Assembly: GCA_947488765.1 (NCBI GenBank)
Contig: CANLAE010000003.1
Location: 123,803-187,802, forward strand
Reading direction: 5' to 3'
Length of the DNA: 64,000 nucleotides
DNA from: Chitinophagaceae bacterium
GTDB lineage: Bacteria; Bacteroidota; Bacteroidia; Chitinophagales; Chitinophagaceae
The notes beneath the pieces were generated by a model. It did no database searches. It had not been told where the DNA came from and was given only the letters and a program-made list of their open reading frames with translations. Each line of letters opens with the position of its first letter. Positions within the stretch are counted from its first letter, which is position 1. Made by a program: the position numbers and the translations under genes. Below are positions 62,962-64,000 of the stretch, in pieces.

Positions 62962-64000
62962 TTACCAATTAAATCTTACCCCCAACTGAAGCATTGTAGG
63001 AATTGCATTGTATCCTCTGATGTCAAAGAATTTTTTATTCGTAATATTTTGTGCATCAGCAAAAAATTTGAAGTGTTTTTTCATTTCGTATTCTGCATAT
63101 GCATTGATTAAAAAATAACCATCCAATTCTATATCAGCTTTTTTATAACCCCCTACATCATTACGTTTGCTGATATATTTACCACTCGCACTTATATACA
63201 ACGAAGGAGTAAACTGATAACTCACATTGATGTTGATATTGTGTTTGGGTCTGCGTAATAAATAGGTATAAGTAGTGTCTTTAAAGTTCACCCTGCTTTG
63301 TACATTTTCTTCGCTTGTTAAGTAAGTGTAATTACCGGTAATGGATAATTTGTTGGTTGGTTGCACACTCACTTCATATTCTATTCCGGTTACAATTTGT
63401 TGAATAAAATTGAAGTATTTGTAACTGATATTATTATAGTCAATACCATCTTTAATATTGCGATTAAATAATACAATTCTATTGCTTACTTTCTTTAATT
63501 GTTGTTGTACCCCCAGCTCATAATTCACACTTTTTTCAGCCAATAAATTGGGATTTCCAGTGCCACCACCTGCATACAACTGATATAATGAAGGTGCTTT
63601 AAATCCACTTGCAATACTTCCAAAAACTCTATACTTATTGTTAATGTTGTAAGATGGGTTAAAAGTGTAAGTATAATTACTACCATATCGAGAATGCGTA
63701 TTCAATCTTCCACCTAATTCAATATTCAATTTCTTGTTGTTGCTATTGAATAAAAGTGAGCTATACAAAGAAGTCTGGCTCATAGCAGTGTCTTTAAATG
63801 AACTGCTATAAGGTCCAAAAGAACTAATAGAATAATAGTCATTACTCATATTGCCATGTCTAAAATCACCTCCTTGTAATAACGTAAAATTGTGGCCCAT
63901 TTTAATACTCGCAAAAATTTCTGCAAACTGTGTACGACCACTGTATTCATTACGTTCGTATTTATTAAGACCACCAACAAAGCCACTGTCATTGATATAT
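62962..64000 (-). CDS. TonB-dependent receptor, C-terminal barrel (cut by window edge)
   Basis: The frame runs from the right window edge (64000) to the stop at 62962 without interruption, so the N-terminal plug and start are outside the window. The visible 345 residues are barrel strands: VFGSIASGFKAPSLYQLYAGGGTGNPNL with the usual aromatic and Asn-rich turn motif, YELGVQQQLKK, VSVQPTNKLSITGNYTYL, and the terminal FFADAQNITNKKFFDIRGYN...MLQLGVRFNW ending in an aromatic residue, as the BAM signal requires. It resembles BtuB-like vitamin B12 receptors, but the ligand is uncertain. Confidence 0.9.
   Translation of the reverse strand, partial: YINDSGFVGGLNKYERNEYSGRTQFAEIFASIKMGHNFTLLQGGDFRHGNMSNDYYSISSFGPYSSSFKDTAMSQTSLYSSLLFNSNNKKLNIELGGRLNTHSRYGSNYTYTFNPSYNINNKYRVFGSIASGFKAPSLYQLYAGGGTGNPNLLAEKSVNYELGVQQQLKKVSNRIVLFNRNIKDGIDYNNISYKYFNFIQQIVTGIEYEVSVQPTNKLSITGNYTYLTSEENVQSRVNFKDTTYTYLLRRPKHNININVSYQFTPSLYISASGKYISKRNDVGGYKKADIELDGYFLINAYAEYEMKKHFKFFADAQNITNKKFFDIRGYNAIPTMLQLGVRFNW

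Overview
The window is a piece of a low-GC chromosome from a member of the Bacteroidota, most probably Chitinophagia/Chitinophagales. The evidence is the gene content: LytS/LytT-type two-component pair, GldA-like ABC ATPase, HmuY-type lipoprotein with a TonB-dependent receptor, DUF6814 membrane protein, long eukaryote-like IleRS, S16 with a long C-terminal tail, and a carotenoid gene set of the saproxanthin type. Several starts are preceded by the phylum-specific promoter element TAnnTTTG and few by a purine-rich Shine-Dalgarno. It is ordinary chromosome: no rRNA, CRISPR array, phage or insertion sequence is visible, and there is one tRNA (Arg-CCG).

Layout. 1-4 kb: N-terminal part of dxs, a divergent LytS-like kinase and LytTR regulator, then a DUF3108 protein and an LPG-synthase-type membrane protein whose 5' end is interrupted at a nine-A tract. 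4-6 kb: ruvC, HIT protein, greA. 6-12.4 kb: carotenoid operon on the minus strand, read in the order ECF sigma factor, crtI, crtB, idi, crtD, cruF, crtZ, with start/stop overlaps. 12.5-16.9 kb: atpB-E-F-H-A of the F-type ATP synthase, with RNA hairpins between some cistrons. 16.9-23 kb: MsbA-like exporter, a RelA/SpoT protein, rbfA, a LolC/E-like permease and a 51-residue protein. 23-29.3 kb: clpX, two clpP genes, pabB, a very acidic protein, purA. 29.5-34.1 kb: a DksA-like protein with a histone-like tail, and ileS. 34.1-40 kb: a repeat-bearing spacer, then HmuY-like lipoprotein, TonB receptor, amidohydrolase and AraC regulator. 40-46.5 kb: pdxA, nth, ftsB-like gene, eno, gldA-like gene, DUF6814 protein and MHS-type transporter. 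46.6-51.2 kb: acs (divergent from the transporter), rnc, fabF, acpP. 51.2-57.1 kb: crotonase, tRNA-Arg, crtY, a 2-hydroxyacid dehydrogenase, rsmA, rpsP, ffh. 57.4-64 kb: START-like protein, a large Asp-box (BNR) repeat protein, ruvB, marC family gene and the 3' part of another TonB receptor.

How the genes work together. Idi, CrtB, CrtI, CrtD, CruF and CrtZ plus the remote CrtY supply nearly a whole route from IPP to a monocyclic hydroxylated carotenoid; only a GGPP synthase (crtE) is missing from the window. The ECF factor at the head of that operon is the obvious candidate regulator. ClpX with two ClpPs forms a proteolysis module. FabF, AcpP and RNase III sit together as in many bacteria. 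HmuY-like protein plus TonB receptor look like a haem or iron acquisition unit. The MHS transporter with its small membrane partner faces acs and may feed it a short-chain carboxylate. The most notable oddities are an Asn in place of a metal-ligand His in CrtZ, the homopolymer frameshift at 4036-4044, a dispersed intergenic hairpin repeat seen three times, and a terminator-like hairpin in the ffh leader.
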